This document shows positions 26,228 to 35,277 of a stretch of DNA of 64,000 nt, one piece after another (position 1 is the stretch's first letter; every line of letters starts with the position of its first letter). The translations under genes and the position numbers were made by a program. A model generated the notes under the pieces. The model saw only the letters and a list, made by a program, of their open reading frames with translations. It searched no databases and was not told where the DNA came from. This DNA comes from JAVKMO01 sp031539345 (GTDB lineage Bacteria > Bacteroidota > Bacteroidia > Chitinophagales > Chitinophagaceae), in contig JAVKMO010000007.1 of NCBI GenBank assembly GCA_031539345.1, positions 196,849-260,848 of the forward strand, in the 5' to 3' direction.

Positions 26228-26522
26228 GGGTTGTTTGTTTTTTGTCGGTAAAATGTGTACTCCCTTTTTGAATGATTTTTTTGTCCATGTTTTACACTTT
26301 TTAGTGTAATTCTATCTCAGGACAAGATTATAAACTTTTTTAGGACGAGACAGTCTGATAAACACACATAACAATAAAAAAAGAACCTCCCATACCAGCT
26401 TCTAAGGAGGAAAATGCATTTGCAAGTTTGTCAAAGTTCCATAGAAAGGTGAACGATGAACGGAGCGCCGCAACTATGCTTCATCAATGGGTGAAGCTGG
26501 AAATCAAAAAAAGATGAATGTA
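26228..26522. other. Convergent intergenic region with possible IS-end relic and structured element
   Basis: There is no full gene here. Near 26292-26308 a hairpin TTACACT-TTTT-AGTGTAA lies after the epimerase stop. Two direct repeats, AGGACAAGA (26319) and AGGACGAGA (26342), precede on the minus strand a 23-codon ORF starting at 26288; together these look like an eroded IS end, but I cannot name the IS. At 26386-26500 nested inverted repeats occur: CCAGCTTC/GAAGCTGG (26395 and 26493), GATGAA/TTCATC (26455 and 26480) and CCTCC/GGAGG (26386 and 26406), the last followed on the minus strand by a T-run. This is a possible structured RNA or terminator for leuB. Confidence 0.4.
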
Positions 26523-27590
26523 TTAACTGTTGAGAATGGTGTTTTTGATGTCGTCGCCAATGGCGGAAGTGGTATAAAATTTTGCATCTTGGGCAACCAA
26601 GTCTTTAGAAAGAATTTTGCGTTCTAAGGCGCTAGTTACGGCGTGGCGAACGAGTTGTGCTTCTTGGGTTAAATTGAAATAATCTAAGAGCATGGCAACG
26701 GACAAAATTGTGGCAAGTGGGTTGGCAATGTTTAATCCTTTGGCTTGTGGGTATGAGCCGTGTATGGGTTCAAAGAGGGCGACTTTGTTGCCGATTGAAG
26801 AGGAAGGTAAAAGTCCGATTGAGCCTGACAAAACGCTGGCTTCGTCGCTTAAAATGTCGCCAAACATATTTTCGGTTAAGATAACGTCAAACTGTGCTGG
26901 GTTGAGTAAAAGTTGCATGGCGGCATTGTCGACAAATAAATAATCGACGGCAACGGTTGGATATTGTGGGGCTAATGCTGCTACTGTTTTTCGCCATAGA
27001 CGAGAAGTTTCAAGCACGTTGGCTTTGTCCACGAGGGTTAATTTGTTGCGTCTTTTTTGTGCTGCTTCAAAAGCGAGGGTGGCTATGCGTTGAATTTCTA
27101 AAACGGAATATGAGCAAGTGTCGGTTGCGGTTTGCTTGTCTTCTGACAATGTTTTTTGTCCAAAATAAATGCCACCGGTGAGTTCTCTATAAATGACTAA
27201 ATCGACTTTATCGAGAAGGTGGTTTTTGAGTGGCGAAGATATTTTGAGTGTTTCATAAATTTGTAGCGGACGAATGTTGGCAAACAAGTTGAGTTGTTTT
27301 CTCATGGTGAGTAACCCTTGTTCTGGTCGCACTTTTGCGTCTGGGTTGTTGTCATATTTAGGGTCGCCGATGGCACCAAGTAAAATGGCGTCTGCTTGTT
27401 GGCAGGCTTGTAGGGTTGCTGGTGGAAAAGGGTCTTCGGTTTTGTCGATTGCGACGGCACCAAGCAATGCGTGGGTGAGGGTGAATTGGTGATTGAATTT
27501 TTGTTCAATAGCAGAAAGTATTTTTAAGCCTTCTTGGATAACTTCTGGTCCAATGCCGTCTCCAGCAAGAACGGTGATTTTTTTTTCCAT
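26523..27590 (-). CDS. leuB: 3-isopropylmalate dehydrogenase
   Basis: 355 residues, full length. Family motifs: AGDGIGPEV at the N-terminus, LLGAIGDPKYD, the substrate-binding MRKQLNLFANIRP, IYRELTGGIYFG, DKANVLETSRLWR, VDNAAMQLLLNP, TENMFGDILSDEAS, and HGSYPQAKGLNIANP. It catalyses NAD-dependent oxidation and decarboxylation of 3-isopropylmalate in leucine synthesis. It stands alone: leuACD and ilv genes are not adjacent, unlike in many genomes. Its upstream region is shared divergently with a small secreted protein gene and a predicted structured RNA. Confidence 0.95.
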   Translation of the reverse strand: MEKKITVLAGDGIGPEVIQEGLKILSAIEQKFNHQFTLTHALLGAVAIDKTEDPFPPATLQACQQADAILLGAIGDPKYDNNPDAKVRPEQGLLTMRKQLNLFANIRPLQIYETLKISSPLKNHLLDKVDLVIYRELTGGIYFGQKTLSEDKQTATDTCSYSVLEIQRIATLAFEAAQKRRNKLTLVDKANVLETSRLWRKTVAALAPQYPTVAVDYLFVDNAAMQLLLNPAQFDVILTENMFGDILSDEASVLSGSIGLLPSSSIGNKVALFEPIHGSYPQAKGLNIANPLATILSVAMLLDYFNLTQEAQLVRHAVTSALERKILSKDLVAQDAKFYTTSAIGDDIKNTILNS

Positions 27591-27668
27591 AAAACGGGAA
27601 GAGAGTTTTGTACAATAAGTTGTATAAAAAATATGGCAAGTTACTTATATCGCACCGCTACAACCGCC

Positions 27669-27790
27669 TACCTTTGCTGTCTTTCAACCCTGGAGGATTT
27701 GGCAGGAGCTGGTCGTATAAGACTTGCCACGTGCCGAATATAATTTTCTGTGGTATATTTTTGTCGAAACAAAAAATCCTCTTAAGAAGA
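27669..27790 (+). ncRNA. Predicted structured RNA with own promoter (leader or small RNA)
   Basis: A TACCTTTG box (27669-27676) fits the Bacteroidota -7 consensus. Just after it, GAGGATTT (27693-27700) can pair with AAATCCTC (27774-27781), an 8-bp perfect helix closing about 90 nt. Inside, GGCA (27701) pairs with TGCC (27725) and GTC with GAC around a GTATAA loop. A second hairpin, TTTTTGT-CGAA-ACAAAAA, overlaps the 3' arm of the closing helix, so two folds could compete. It precedes the small secreted protein gene by about 55 nt and may be its leader. I cannot match it to a known riboswitch family. Confidence 0.4.
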
Positions 27791-27844
27791 ATAAATAATG
27801 TTTTTAAGTTCGTCCTTATTCTTCATTTTTAAAACCTTTCTTGT

Positions 27845-28027
27845 ATGAAAAAAATTGTACTCCTATTGAGCATTTTTATTGCCGCCAATTTTGCAAATGC
27901 ACAAACGAAAAAAGACGGCACTCCTGACAAAAGATTCAAAGCACACAAAGAAAAAAAAGTGCGTTTGAAAAAAGATGGCACTCCTGACAAAAGATTTAAA
28001 GACAATAAAGAAGCGGAAGCCAAATAA
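27845..28027 (+). CDS. Small secreted repeat protein (KKDGTPDKRFK repeats)
   Basis: 60 residues: a signal peptide (MKKIVLLLSIFIAANFANAQ) and a 40-residue, highly basic mature part made of two copies of KKDGTPDKRFK separated by 10 residues. Similar KDGTPDxRxK repeats occur in small exported proteins of Bacteroidota, as far as I recall, without known function. The two repeats are nearly identical at DNA level, indicating recent duplication. A strong intrinsic terminator follows 20 bp after the stop, so the gene is its own unit, expressed from the region holding the structured RNA. Confidence 0.75.
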   Translation: MKKIVLLLSIFIAANFANAQTKKDGTPDKRFKAHKEKKVRLKKDGTPDKRFKDNKEAEAK

Positions 28028-28047
28028 ATATTTGCTGTTCAACAAGA

Positions 28048-28080
28048 AAAGTCCTGACTAATTATCAGGACTTTTTTTTT
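28048..28080 (+). terminator. Intrinsic terminator of the small secreted protein gene
   Basis: AAAGTCCTGA (28048-28057) and TCAGGACTTT (28065-28074) form a perfect 10-bp stem with a 7-nt loop, followed by a T-run to 28080. Confidence 0.85.
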
Positions 28081-28103
28081 CATTTTTCATTTTGATTTTT
28101 GAC

Positions 28104-29117
28104 ATGAAACCCATCTCCTCTTTCTATCCATTTATTTCTCAATTGCCCCAAAACATTGTCATTACTTTTCATCAAAAACCAGACGCTGATGCTATGGGTT
28201 CTGCACTTGCTTTGTTTCATTTTTTAAAGCAATTTCATCACCGTATAAAAATTATTTCGCCGACAAATTGGGCAAGTTTTTTGCATTGGATGCCGGGTAC
28301 AAAAAATGTAATTGATGGCGACAAACATTTTGAAACGATACAAAATGACATTGCAAATGCAACATGGATTTTTGCTTTAGACTTTAATGTTTTTTCAAGA
28401 ACAAAAAAATTAGAACCACTTTTTTTGGCGAGTAAAGCAAAGAAAATTTTAATCGACCATCATGAACATCCCGATACAAAAGCGTTTGATTATGGCATTT
28501 CTTTGGCAGAAAAATCTTCAACGTGCGAAATGGTTTATGATTTCATTGTTGATTCTGGATACAAAAAATTACTCAATCAAGACATTGCAACAGCACTTTA
28601 TGCTGGCATTATGACAGATACGGGGTCGTTTCGTTTTAGCAATACAACAGCAAAGGTGCATGAAATTGTCGCTCAACTAAAAAAAACAAACATCAATCAC
28701 AGCCTTATTCATCAAAATTTATTTGATAATTTTTCTGAACAACGTTGGCGGTTTATTGGTTTTGTTTTACAAAATAGATTGGTTGTTAATGCAGCATTAA
28801 AAACGGCTTTGATTGCCGTTACAAAAGAAGATTTAGAACAATACAACATTCAAACTGGCGACACAGAAGGTTTGGTGCAATATCCTATGGGCATCAAAGG
28901 CATTGAATTTGTTGCTTTGATTGTGGATAGAACAGAAGAAGTGCGCTGTTCTTTTAGGAGTAAATTATTTTTTAACGTGAATGAATTTGCAAAACAACAT
29001 TTTGAAGGCGGTGGGCATATTATGGCTGCCGGCGGAAGAAGTAAACTGCCTTTAGCAGAAGTTGTAGAACAATTTTGGGCAATTACTCAAACGTATGAAA
29101 GCATTTTAAACGGCTAA
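28104..29117 (+). CDS. DHH-family phosphoesterase, NrnA-like (oligoribonuclease/pAp phosphatase)
   Basis: 337 residues from the ATG at 28104; a TTG four codons earlier is less likely. The DHH domain shows FHQKPDADAMGSALAL, FALDFN, ILIDHHEHPD and MTDTGSFRFSNT. The C-terminal DHHA1 domain has FEGGGHIMAAGGRS. NrnA-type enzymes degrade short RNA oligomers and dephosphorylate 3'-phosphoadenosine 5'-phosphate using Mn2+. It lies 23 bp upstream of polA, on the same strand. RecJ is excluded by its small size. Confidence 0.87.
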   Translation: MKPISSFYPFISQLPQNIVITFHQKPDADAMGSALALFHFLKQFHHRIKIISPTNWASFLHWMPGTKNVIDGDKHFETIQNDIANATWIFALDFNVFSRTKKLEPLFLASKAKKILIDHHEHPDTKAFDYGISLAEKSSTCEMVYDFIVDSGYKKLLNQDIATALYAGIMTDTGSFRFSNTTAKVHEIVAQLKKTNINHSLIHQNLFDNFSEQRWRFIGFVLQNRLVVNAALKTALIAVTKEDLEQYNIQTGDTEGLVQYPMGIKGIEFVALIVDRTEEVRCSFRSKLFFNVNEFAKQHFEGGGHIMAAGGRSKLPLAEVVEQFWAITQTYESILNG

Positions 29118-29140
29118 TTTTTAGACTTAACGATCAAGCA

Positions 29141-31936
29141 ATGAAAAAACTTTATTTATTAGATTCTTTCGCATTAATCTTTAGAGCTTATTACGCTTTG
29201 ATGAAATCACCTCGCATTACATCAACAGGAAAAAACACAAATGCACAATTTGGGTTTACAAATACAATCCTAGAAATTCTCAACAAAGAAAAGCCAACAC
29301 ATATTGCTGCTGCGTTTGACACTGCTGCACCAACAGAACGGCATGTTGCTTTTGCTGACTATAAAGCCAATCGACAAGAAACACCTGAAGATATTTTGAG
29401 TGCTGTGCCTGATATTAAAACTATTTTACGTGGGCTAAACATTCCCATTTTAGAAATGAATGGATATGAGGCTGATGATATTGTAGGCACAATTGCTGTG
29501 CAGGCTGCGGCACAAGGGTTTGACGTGTTTATGGTTAGCCCAGATAAAGATTATGGTCAAATGGTAAGTGATAAAATTTCTATTTACAAACCTGCGTACC
29601 AAAAAAATGAACGTCAAATTTTAGGTGTAAAAGAAGTGTGCGAAATGTGGGGCATTGACCGTACAGAACAATTGATTGACATACTTGGATTGATGGGAGA
29701 TGCGGTAGATAACATTCCCGGCGTGGCAGGCATTGGTGAAAAAACCGCCAGTAAATTGATTAAAGAATATGGTAGTATAGAAAACATTTTAACGCAGGTG
29801 GACAATATCAAAGGTGCCGTAGGCGACAAGCTAAGACAACATCAAGACAAAGCCATTTTATCAAAACAATTAGCAACAATCAATTTGTCTGTACCTCTTG
29901 CTTTTGATGCAACAAGCTATGCAGTAAGCCCTTTGAACAAAGAAATATTGACAGAAATTTTTACTGATTTAGAATTTAAAACACTTGGCAAACGCATTCT
30001 TGGAGATGATTTTGGTGGACAAGTTGCCACGCCAAAAAAAAATAAAACAACAGATTTATTTTCTATTCAAGAAGACACTACCGAACCCATTTCAACGATA
30101 CCAAGCAATTACAACAATGCCCTCAATACCCCGCATGAATATATTCTTGTAAACAGCATGGAAGAAATTGTCAATTTGAAAAATCATTTGCAACTCCATG
30201 ACACCATTTGCATGGATACAGAAACAACAGGTTTAGACACGATGCTTGCAGAACTTGTTGGCATCAGCTTTTGTGTTGAACCACATAAGGCTTTTTATAT
30301 TCCTTTTGCACAACAAAAACAAGACGTGTTAGAACAACTTGCTCCACTCAAACCATTATTTGAAGATAAAAGTAAGCTGTGGATAGGGCAAAATTTGAAA
30401 TATGATATGGCGATATTGCAGAATTATCACATTCGTTTAGAAGGCAATATTTATGACACCATGTTGTTGCAATATTTATTAGACTCAGAAAGTAAAAAGG
30501 GAATGAATTTTTTGAGCATGAAATACCTCAATTATCAACCAATAGAAATTGAAACATTGATTGGTGAAAAAGGTAAAAAACAAAAAAGTATGCGAGACGT
30601 GGACATTGAAACAATAAAAGAATATGCCAGTGAAGACGCTGATATTACGTTTCAATTATGGCAATATTTTGAACACAATCACCTTGCAGATGACGTTACA
30701 AAAAAACTTTTTAATGAAATTGAAATTCCTTTGAGTAAAGTGTTGTTAGACATTGAACGAAATGGCGTAAACATTGACACGCCTTTTTTAGAAGAACTAT
30801 CCATACAATTAGATGGAGAAACTAAAAGCATCGAGCAAGACATTTTTGCTTTGACTGGGAGCGTTTTTAATATTTCTTCACCAAAACAGTTGGGCGATGT
30901 TTTATTTCAAAAACTCAATATTCAAGGTGAAAGCAAATTGAACAAAACAAAAACGGGACAAATTTCTACAGACGATTCTATTTTAGAAAAATTTTTAGAC
31001 AAGCATCCTGTTATTGCACCAGTAATGCAGTATCGAGAATTGACAAAGTTGAAATCAACGTATGTCGATGCCTTGCCTTTATTGGTTAATCCACATACAC
31101 AAAAAATTCATACCACTTTTCATCAATCAAAAGCAGTAACAGGAAGGCTTTCATCTATCAATCCCAATTTGCAAAACATTCCTGTTCGTACAGAATTAGG
31201 CAAACAAATGCGTAAAGCATTTATTCCCCAAGACAACCATTTACTCATGTCTGCCGATTATTCTCAAATTGAATTGCGCATTGTTGCAGCTTTAAGCAAT
31301 GACGAGAATATGATTCAAGCCTTTAGAGACAAGAAAGATATTCATACGGCAACAGCATCAAAAATTTATCACGTTGCAGAAACAGACGTTCAAGCCGAAA
31401 TGCGCTACAAAGCAAAGAGCGTCAATTTTGGAATTATTTATGGACAAGGCGCATGGGGATTATCTCAAAATATTAAAGTGCCACAAAAAGAGGCAAAAGC
31501 ATTGATAGAAAATTATTTTTTAGAATATCCTCATATCAAAAAATTGATGGACGAGCAGATAGCGTTTGCACGAGAACATGGCTTTGTTGAAACCTTGTCT
31601 GGCAGACGGCGTTGGTTAAGAGACATTAACTCTGCAAATGCAACGGTACGCGGTTTTGCAGAACGCAATGCCATCAATATGCCCATTCAAGGCACCGCTG
31701 CTGACATGATTAAATTGGCAATGATTGCCATTCAAAAAGCAATGACAGAAAAAGGATTGGCATCAAAAATGATTTTGCAAGTCCACGATGAATTGCTGTT
31801 TGATGTGCCTTTGCAAGAACAAGACGTTATGCAACAATTAGTACAAACCTTGATGCCGAAAGCGTTAGAACTTCCCCATGGTGTGCCTGTAGAAATTGAA
31901 ATTGGGTTTGGAAAAAATTGGTTAGAAGCACATTGA
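29141..31936 (+). CDS. polA: DNA polymerase I
   Basis: 931 residues with all three domains. The 5'-nuclease spans ~1-290 (LLDSFALIFRAYYAL, YEADDIVGTIA, SPDKDYGQMV, GDAVDNIPGVAGIGEKTA). The 3'-5' exonuclease at ~340-520 keeps its acidic residues (CMDTETTGLDTM, IGQNLKYDMAIL, YASEDADITFQLW). The polymerase at ~540-931 shows SADYSQIELRIVAALS, the RYKAKSVNFGIIYGQG O-helix and LQVHDELLFDVP. It fills gaps in repair and Okazaki processing. It ends in TGA directly followed by TAA. Confidence 0.96.
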   Translation: MKKLYLLDSFALIFRAYYALMKSPRITSTGKNTNAQFGFTNTILEILNKEKPTHIAAAFDTAAPTERHVAFADYKANRQETPEDILSAVPDIKTILRGLNIPILEMNGYEADDIVGTIAVQAAAQGFDVFMVSPDKDYGQMVSDKISIYKPAYQKNERQILGVKEVCEMWGIDRTEQLIDILGLMGDAVDNIPGVAGIGEKTASKLIKEYGSIENILTQVDNIKGAVGDKLRQHQDKAILSKQLATINLSVPLAFDATSYAVSPLNKEILTEIFTDLEFKTLGKRILGDDFGGQVATPKKNKTTDLFSIQEDTTEPISTIPSNYNNALNTPHEYILVNSMEEIVNLKNHLQLHDTICMDTETTGLDTMLAELVGISFCVEPHKAFYIPFAQQKQDVLEQLAPLKPLFEDKSKLWIGQNLKYDMAILQNYHIRLEGNIYDTMLLQYLLDSESKKGMNFLSMKYLNYQPIEIETLIGEKGKKQKSMRDVDIETIKEYASEDADITFQLWQYFEHNHLADDVTKKLFNEIEIPLSKVLLDIERNGVNIDTPFLEELSIQLDGETKSIEQDIFALTGSVFNISSPKQLGDVLFQKLNIQGESKLNKTKTGQISTDDSILEKFLDKHPVIAPVMQYRELTKLKSTYVDALPLLVNPHTQKIHTTFHQSKAVTGRLSSINPNLQNIPVRTELGKQMRKAFIPQDNHLLMSADYSQIELRIVAALSNDENMIQAFRDKKDIHTATASKIYHVAETDVQAEMRYKAKSVNFGIIYGQGAWGLSQNIKVPQKEAKALIENYFLEYPHIKKLMDEQIAFAREHGFVETLSGRRRWLRDINSANATVRGFAERNAINMPIQGTAADMIKLAMIAIQKAMTEKGLASKMILQVHDELLFDVPLQEQDVMQQLVQTLMPKALELPHGVPVEIEIGFGKNWLEAH

Positions 31937-31946
31937 TAAAATGCAA

Positions 31947-32867
31947 CTATGTTTTTTTTAATTCAACGGAATGCGTTTGAACAGCTAAAGCATATTCTCC
32001 GCCAATCATCAAACTTGTATTTTGTGCTTGGTGTCCAACAGGAAAATCAAAAGCAATAGGAAAATCAAAGGCAGCACAATGGCTCAAAATGATGTCCTGC
32101 AAAGTTTGTCCAAATGGACGTGTTGTGTCTGACAAAGAACTAAATCCTCCAACAATCAATCCTTTTAAACAAGCAATTTTTTTCGCTCGCAAAAGTTGTA
32201 AAAATAGTCTGTCAATTTCATACAGCCGTTCATCAACGTCTTCAATAAATAAAATTTTATTGTCGGTTTGAAGTTCAGAAACAGAACCTATACTATGGCA
32301 CAAAAGCGACAAATTTCCTCCAATCAATTCGCCACTGGCATCGCCAATTTTATTTTTCATATTCGATGCGGCATAAACAATTGGATTGATTTTGCCCTGT
32401 AAAAAATCGATGAAATAATTTTGGCAAAAAGGTGTTGTGTTTTTATCTGACAGTGATTTAAGCATGGGCGAATGCACACAACAAAAAGGCAATGTGGTAT
32501 TGATGTGCGTAAGCAAAAGAGTGATGTCGCTAAATCCACAAATCCATTTTGGGTGTTTTGAAAATGTAGTCCAATCAAGTTGGTCTATAATTCTACTCAT
32601 ACCATACCCTCCTCGACCAAATAAAAGACAATCAATATTCTTATCGTCTAACATCTTCTGCACATCTTGCAAACGCAAAGCATCGGGGGCAGAAAAATAA
32701 TTGTCAGAATTGTATTGTGTGCTTGGTCCAAGCAAAACTTGAAATCCTTTGTCTTGTAAAAATTGCATCCCTTCTACAAGGTCTTCTTTGGCAACAAATC
32801 CACTTGGGCAACAAACGCCAATGGTAGAATTTGGTTTTAAAAATGGAGGCAATATTTTTTTCATCAA
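31947..32867 (-). CDS. LD-carboxypeptidase (S66 family muramoyltetrapeptide carboxypeptidase)
   Basis: 306 residues. The catalytic Ser region is GRGGYGMSRIIDQL (the nucleophile loop in this family), the Glu lies in LFIEDVDERLYEIDRLF and the His in FPVGHQAQNTSLMIGG. These match LdcA, which trims the terminal D-Ala from murein tetrapeptides during cell-wall recycling, normally in the cytoplasm; no signal peptide is seen here. The MccF-type immunity enzymes share the family, but the flanking genes give no microcin context. The gene is convergent with polA, 10 bp apart. Confidence 0.88.
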   Translation of the reverse strand: MMKKILPPFLKPNSTIGVCCPSGFVAKEDLVEGMQFLQDKGFQVLLGPSTQYNSDNYFSAPDALRLQDVQKMLDDKNIDCLLFGRGGYGMSRIIDQLDWTTFSKHPKWICGFSDITLLLTHINTTLPFCCVHSPMLKSLSDKNTTPFCQNYFIDFLQGKINPIVYAASNMKNKIGDASGELIGGNLSLLCHSIGSVSELQTDNKILFIEDVDERLYEIDRLFLQLLRAKKIACLKGLIVGGFSSLSDTTRPFGQTLQDIILSHCAAFDFPIAFDFPVGHQAQNTSLMIGGEYALAVQTHSVELKKT

Positions 32868-32897
32868 AATTGATTTTTACGGTATCGCTATCATTTA

Positions 32898-34307
32898 TTA
32901 TTCGCCAAAAGTGAGTTTGTTTTTGAGCCATTTTTCTCGTGTACTAATTTTTGTACGCAAATATTCCATCGGTCGATCACCTTTAATTCTATTGCAAGAG
33001 CTACAAAGCAATTGATAGTTTTCATAATAATCGCCGCCGCCTTTTGATTTGGGAATAATGTGATCAACTTCAAAATGATGAACGGCAAAAGCTGTTCCAC
33101 AAGCGTTGCAATCACCTTTTTGTTGAATAAATAAACGCTCTTTTGTACTTCTTGTAATATGTTCTATTTTAATATCTGTGCGTTGTGGAATATCTTTTCT
33201 GTGTACAAAGTTTTTGAATAACCCAGCATCATCACTCAAGCGTTCAACTAATAAATCTGCAGCTTGTTGTTCAATATCGATGCCTATCCATTTTCGATTT
33301 AATTGCTGTGCGGCTACACAAGTTGTTGCACAACCACAAAACGGATCTAAAATAACATCGCCTTCTTTTGAACTTGCTTTAATAATACGATGCAATAAGG
33401 CTAAAGGCTTTTGTGTAGGGTAGCCAGTCGCTTCTTTGCCTCGTGCAATTTTAATATCTGCCCAAATATTATCTACTATTTCGCCGTCATAATCATCTTC
33501 ATACTTTCTGCGTTCCAATTTTCCATTATCCTTAATGACAATATTTCCATTTTGGTACTCTTCTTCTAATCGCTCTTTGCTGAGCCTCCAGCCAGATAAA
33601 TGAGGATTTGCAAAGCCCTTCCATTCATAACATAAATTTGGTCTATCGCCCATTGAAGGGTTACACCATATATGTGCAGAATCGTCATAATAACGTCTGC
33701 CATTTTCATCTGATAATGGAAATTTCTTTAGCCTATCCAATTCGGTCATTTTCTCTTTAGCTCCATATAAATCAAAGTATGACTGTTCTGATTTAGAATA
33801 AAAAAATAAGGTATCACTGGATGCACCAAATTTTTTTGCTTTGTGTTGAGAGCCTTTCGCCCCAGACATTCTTTTCCAAACAATTTCATTCCTAAAATTA
33901 TTTCTCCCAAAAATTTCATCTAATACAATCTTTAAATAATGGCTCGCAGTGGGGTCGCAATGCAAATACAAACTGCCCGTGTCTTTTAATATTCTGTACA
34001 ATTCAATGAGGCGTTGTGTCATATAAGTTAAATACGACATCATGGCTTTGCTGTGCATTACGCCTGTTGATTGGATAAATTGAACCAACGATGGATATTG
34101 CTCGATGAGCTTGTCTAAATACGCGTCGTTAATGTCTTGCCACGTCCACATATCTTTAAAACTCGCTCCTGCAGCTTTTGTGCCAATGGGGGCAGAGTAC
34201 GTCCGCTTTGAATTAAAGGGCGGATCTAAATAAATTAAATCTACGCTCACAGAGTTTAATCCGTGTAGAATAAACAAATTATCATTCGTGTAAAGCGTGT
34301 TGGTCAT
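32898..34307 (-). CDS. Adenine-specific DNA methyltransferase fused to C-terminal HNH nuclease
   Basis: 469 residues from the ATG at 34307. The N-terminal ~370 residues are a beta-class amino-methyltransferase: catalytic DPPF at 28-31 (DLIYLDPPFNS) comes before the SAM motif DPFCG at 321-325. The C-terminal ~100 residues hold an HNH domain with zinc cysteines (C400/C403 and C435/C438) and the core FEVDHIIPKSKGGG with a distal Asn430. Both enzyme sites look intact. Target recognition presumably lies between the two motifs. It could be a self-contained modification/restriction enzyme or a methylase with a DNA-binding HNH. No separate restriction gene is next to it. Confidence 0.87.
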   Translation of the reverse strand: MTNTLYTNDNLFILHGLNSVSVDLIYLDPPFNSKRTYSAPIGTKAAGASFKDMWTWQDINDAYLDKLIEQYPSLVQFIQSTGVMHSKAMMSYLTYMTQRLIELYRILKDTGSLYLHCDPTASHYLKIVLDEIFGRNNFRNEIVWKRMSGAKGSQHKAKKFGASSDTLFFYSKSEQSYFDLYGAKEKMTELDRLKKFPLSDENGRRYYDDSAHIWCNPSMGDRPNLCYEWKGFANPHLSGWRLSKERLEEEYQNGNIVIKDNGKLERRKYEDDYDGEIVDNIWADIKIARGKEATGYPTQKPLALLHRIIKASSKEGDVILDPFCGCATTCVAAQQLNRKWIGIDIEQQAADLLVERLSDDAGLFKNFVHRKDIPQRTDIKIEHITRSTKERLFIQQKGDCNACGTAFAVHHFEVDHIIPKSKGGGDYYENYQLLCSSCNRIKGDRPMEYLRTKISTREKWLKNKLTFGE

Positions 34308-34483
34308 GGAGTGTAAAAAAAATAACAAAACGCAAATTTATTCAAGCAAAATAAAATCAAGCCTTCGATAATCAAACAAGTATAGACAATAAAATAAGCT
34401 GAAGTACTTTTATATAAAGACAAGCTGAAATAATTTTTTAGTATTACTTTGGTCTCTTCATTTTCAATTGCAGCCTTATTTTT

Positions 34484-35236
34484 ATGAGTCAATCGTCTTT
34501 TATCACAACCCACAATCTTGTTAAAAAATATAAAAGCAGAACGGTTGTCAATGAGGTGTCTATTCGCCTAGAACAAGGAGAAATTGTAGGCTTGTTAGGT
34601 CCAAATGGAGCAGGCAAAACGACAACTTTTTATAGCGTAGTGGGGTTGGTTCAGCCCAATAGTGGAAGTATTTTTTTAGACGACAAAAACATCACAAAAA
34701 TTCCCATGTACAAACGTGCTCATTTGGGCATTGGTTATTTACCGCAAGAAGCATCTGTGTTTAGAAAATTGTCTGTTGAAGAAAACATTATGGCAATTTT
34801 AGAAATGCTCCCGAATACAAATAAAAAAGAGCAACAAGAAAAATTAGAAAGTTTATTAGAAGAATTTCGTCTTACGCATGTGCGTAAAAATTTGGGAGAT
34901 TCTTTGAGTGGTGGCGAAAGACGAAGAACAGAAATTGCACGTGCTTTAGCCATCAATCCAAAATTTATTTTATTAGATGAACCTTTTGCTGGCGTTGACC
35001 CAATTGCGGTAGAAGATATTCAAGGCGTTGTGTATAAATTAAAACAAAAAAATATTGGCATTTTAATCACTGACCATAATGTGCAAGAAACGCTTTCTAT
35101 TATTGACCGTGCATACATTTTAATTGAAGGGAAAATATTTTTTGAAGGCGGGTCTGAAGCCATTGCAAACAACGAAAAAGTGCGGCAATTGTATTTAGGT
35201 AGCGGCTATGTGTACAAGGCTAAAAAGTTTATATAG
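34484..35236 (+). CDS. lptB: LPS export ABC transporter ATP-binding protein
   Basis: 250 residues with a complete ATPase: Walker A GPNGAGKTT, Q-loop LPQEASVFRKLSVEEN, signature LSGGERRR, Walker B FILLDEPFAGVDP and switch ITDHNVQE. The PQEASVFR segment and the ending typical of this family distinguish LptB from amino acid LivF-type ATPases. It powers LPS extraction from the inner membrane with LptFG, which are not encoded here. It is followed by a small lipoprotein gene and nadD on the same strand. Confidence 0.92.
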   Translation: MSQSSFITTHNLVKKYKSRTVVNEVSIRLEQGEIVGLLGPNGAGKTTTFYSVVGLVQPNSGSIFLDDKNITKIPMYKRAHLGIGYLPQEASVFRKLSVEENIMAILEMLPNTNKKEQQEKLESLLEEFRLTHVRKNLGDSLSGGERRRTEIARALAINPKFILLDEPFAGVDPIAVEDIQGVVYKLKQKNIGILITDHNVQETLSIIDRAYILIEGKIFFEGGSEAIANNEKVRQLYLGSGYVYKAKKFI

Positions 35237-35277
35237 CTGTTTTAAAAACCTATTTTTCATCTCTTTTTTTTTACTCC

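Noticed and set aside
26430..26500. Resemblance to a cobalamin riboswitch core (GGTGAA ... CGGAGC ... CCGCAACT)
   Set aside because: Key boxes are incomplete and the orientation points into the 3' end of leuB antisense, so nothing would be regulated. Kept only as an unexplained structured element.
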